Below are positions 62,545 through 64,000 of a stretch of 64,000 nucleotides of DNA, piece after piece. Under the pieces are notes generated by a model. It made no database searches, was not told where the DNA came from, and saw only the letters and a list, made by a program, of their open reading frames with translations. The DNA is from Mangrovicoccus algicola (lineage in GTDB: Bacteria; Pseudomonadota; Alphaproteobacteria; Rhodobacterales; Rhodobacteraceae): positions 62,001 to 126,000 of the forward strand of contig NZ_JACVXA010000005.1 of NCBI RefSeq assembly GCF_014903745.1, given 5' to 3'. Within the stretch, counting starts at the first letter, position 1. Every line of letters starts with the position of its first letter. The translations under genes were made by a program, and so were the position numbers.

Positions 62545-62876
62545 ACCGTTGAGGACCCCTGCCCCCGCCGCCCTGCCGGGCCGTACCGTGATCCCCGGGC
62601 GTTCCCCGCGCATGGCGGAAGAGGGCGCCGCCGGGGACCGTCCCGGCCCGCGGGACGGATGCGCCGCCACGGGCGGCATGAGCCTGCGGGCCGCGGCACG
62701 CGCAGGACAGGGCGATGCCTGCCGCCCGCTGCAGGGCGATCAGGCACGGCGCCCGGCGGGTCGCCCCTGCTCCGCCCCCCATCCCAGCGGCGGCGGGACG
62801 GCCGGGCGCCGACGGTCGCAGGCGCTGCGCGCGCCGCTGCTGCGGCCTGCTTCGGCGGGTCGCTTGGAGAGCTGAG
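62545..62876. other. 332-base GC-rich spacer, no gene seen
   Basis: Open frames on both strands are low-complexity Arg/Pro/Gly/Ala readings. The only clear signal is the ribosome site GGAGAGCTGAG just before the next ATG. No terminator with a T-run is seen. Confidence 0.5.
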
Positions 62877-64000
62877 ATGTCCGCGGGACCTTCCCTCCGG
62901 CAACGCATCCTGCTGGTTTTCGCTGCCGCCTGTCTCGGCGGGCTGGCGATCCTGGCCGGGTCCGGGGCGCTGGCCCTGGCGCGCGGCGGCAGCCCCGCAC
63001 AGGTGCTGCTGACCGCCGCGATTCCGGCAGGGTTCGGCCTGCTGGGGCTTGCCGTTCTGCTGTGGCGCCTGGCCGATGAACGGCTGGCGCGTCCGGCCGA
63101 CCGCCTGGCGGCCGCGCTGCGCGCCCGGGCGCATGGCGGCCCGCAAGCCCCGCTTGATCCTGCGCGGGCGCGGGATCTCGGCGACCTGGCCCCGGCGGCG
63201 GCGGCCCTGGCGGAGCAGCTGAACGAGGCCCGGGACGGCGTGGCGCGCGCCGTCGAGACCCGGACCGAGGCCCTGAGCCTCAAGGCCGGGACGCTGGCCG
63301 CGCTGGTCTCGGATGTGCCGGTCGGGCTGATCGTCGCCGGACCCGCGCATCAGATCGTGTTCTACAACACCCCCGCGCGGCGAATGCTGTCGGGGACCGG
63401 GCAGCCGCGGCTGGGCCGGCCGGTCTTCGACCTCCTGCGCGAATCCCCGATCCGCCGCGCCTATGACCGGCTGCGCGCCACCGGCACGCATGACGATGAT
63501 GACGACCTGCTGGTCTCCACCACCGGCGACGGGCGCGCGCTGGCCGCGCATATCCGGCTGATCCGGCGCGACCTGGGGATGACCCATGACCAGCCGGGCT
63601 ATGTCCTGACGCTGCGCGACGTGACCGCCGAGCTGGCCGTCCATCGCGACCGCGACCGGTTGCTGCGCGACATGGCGGACCGCCTGGGCGCCCCCGCCGC
63701 GGCCCTGCGCTCGCAGATCGGGGCGGCCCCGGTCCCCTCCCTGCCCCCCGGGCTCGTCGCGGCCGCGCAGGACATGGAAGACGCCATCGACGCCGCGATC
63801 CGCGATTGCGACGGCGCCTGGCGCGGGTCCTGGCCGCTGCGCGACATCCGCGCCGCGGAACTGGCGGACGGGCTGGTCGCGCTTTTGGGCGCTGACGGTC
63901 CCGCGGTGACGGCCGATCCGCCCGCGCTGCTCCTGCGCTGCGATGGCGGGGCGCTGGCGGAACTTCTGGCGGCGCTGGCGCGCGAGGCCGAGGACCGGGC
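62877..64000 (+). CDS. PAS-domain membrane sensor, 3' truncated by the window edge (possibly a sensor-exonuclease fusion)
   Basis: 374 residues are visible without a stop. There are two N-terminal transmembrane helices (about 12-34 and 44-64), a HAMP-like linker (about 65-115), a coiled segment, a PAS domain (about 140-255, with ALVSDVPVGLIVAGPAHQIV and GYVLTLRDVTAELAVHRDRD), then a degenerate kinase-like dimerisation region. In relatives, the gene behind the symporter and DUF294 genes encodes a DnaQ/DNA polymerase III epsilon-like exonuclease with such an N-terminus. That end would lie beyond this window, so the fusion is inference. GGAG seven bases before the ATG supports the start. Confidence 0.75.
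   Translation, partial: MSAGPSLRQRILLVFAAACLGGLAILAGSGALALARGGSPAQVLLTAAIPAGFGLLGLAVLLWRLADERLARPADRLAAALRARAHGGPQAPLDPARARDLGDLAPAAAALAEQLNEARDGVARAVETRTEALSLKAGTLAALVSDVPVGLIVAGPAHQIVFYNTPARRMLSGTGQPRLGRPVFDLLRESPIRRAYDRLRATGTHDDDDDLLVSTTGDGRALAAHIRLIRRDLGMTHDQPGYVLTLRDVTAELAVHRDRDRLLRDMADRLGAPAAALRSQIGAAPVPSLPPGLVAAAQDMEDAIDAAIRDCDGAWRGSWPLRDIRAAELADGLVALLGADGPAVTADPPALLLRCDGGALAELLAALAREAEDR

Noticed and set aside
1-64000. tRNA, rRNA, CRISPR arrays, IS elements, att sites, replication origin
   Set aside because: No T-loop or acceptor pattern, repeat-spacer series, transposase, integrase or DnaA-box cluster was seen on reading through. A tRNA scan would be decisive.

Overview
The window is chromosomal DNA from a high-GC alphaproteobacterium. 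The best fit is order Rhodobacterales, perhaps Paracoccus or a close relative. The grounds are a protein with a VPLPA-CTERM sorting tail (a family known mainly from Rhodobacterales), a GapR (DUF2312) protein, CtrA-type binding sites, DUF6314 and DUF2125 proteins, and the CcmF/CcmH pair followed by an enoyl-CoA hydratase. The genus is inference. I saw no rRNA, tRNA, insertion sequence, prophage or CRISPR array. The first gene (mnmA) and the last (a PAS-type sensor) run off the window edges.

Layout. 1-2 kb: mnmA end and a VPLPA-CTERM surface protein. 2-14 kb (minus strand): a long envelope and translation block, in transcription order pyrH, frr, uppS, cdsA, dxr, rseP, bamA, skp-like, fabZ, lpxA, lpxI, lpxB. 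It lacks lpxD, which lies instead at 39-40 kb with its own acyl carrier protein and ketoacyl-ACP synthase. 14-18 kb: miaA, an AraC-type sensor domain without its DNA-binding part, an orphan peptide-binding protein and a PaaG-like hydratase. 18-21 kb: cytochrome c maturation ccmF-ccmH. 21-27 kb: orphan fliG, purB, DUF6314, an esterase, a beta-barrel protein and ppk2. 27-33 kb: divergent hemC/hemE, zapA with a long coiled-coil partner, and tkt. 33-42 kb: a gene-free 1.2 kb stretch, a metallophosphoesterase-like protein without metal ligands, a CorC/HlyC protein, two candidate small RNAs, ialB, the KAS/ACP/lpxD cluster and a YcbK-like peptidase. 41-53 kb: a hydratase/SDR pair, DUF2125, then a minus-strand division and cell-wall cluster (ftsW, murG, murC, murB, ddlB, ftsQ, ftsA) that lacks ftsZ after ftsA and murD before ftsW. 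53-55 kb: cheB-cheD and gapR. 55-64 kb: acs, a two-subunit sodium/solute symporter, a cNMP/CBS/DUF294 regulator, a small membrane protein and the start of a PAS sensor.

How the genes work together. Most of the window is housekeeping: lipid A and outer membrane biogenesis, isoprenoid and phospholipid supply, peptidoglycan synthesis and division, heme and cytochrome c assembly. The more interesting signals are regulatory or structural. Two full CtrA-type sites (TTAA-N7-TTAAC) stand upstream of ddlB-ftsQ-ftsA and of the truncated AraC-like gene, and a near match stands upstream of fliG. Two tandem candidate sRNAs sit between corC and ialB. Other points are a pseudo-phosphoesterase, a coiled-coil protein overlapping zapA, and an acetate uptake and activation block joined to a nucleotide-sensing regulator. 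I found no clear new defence or mobile system.
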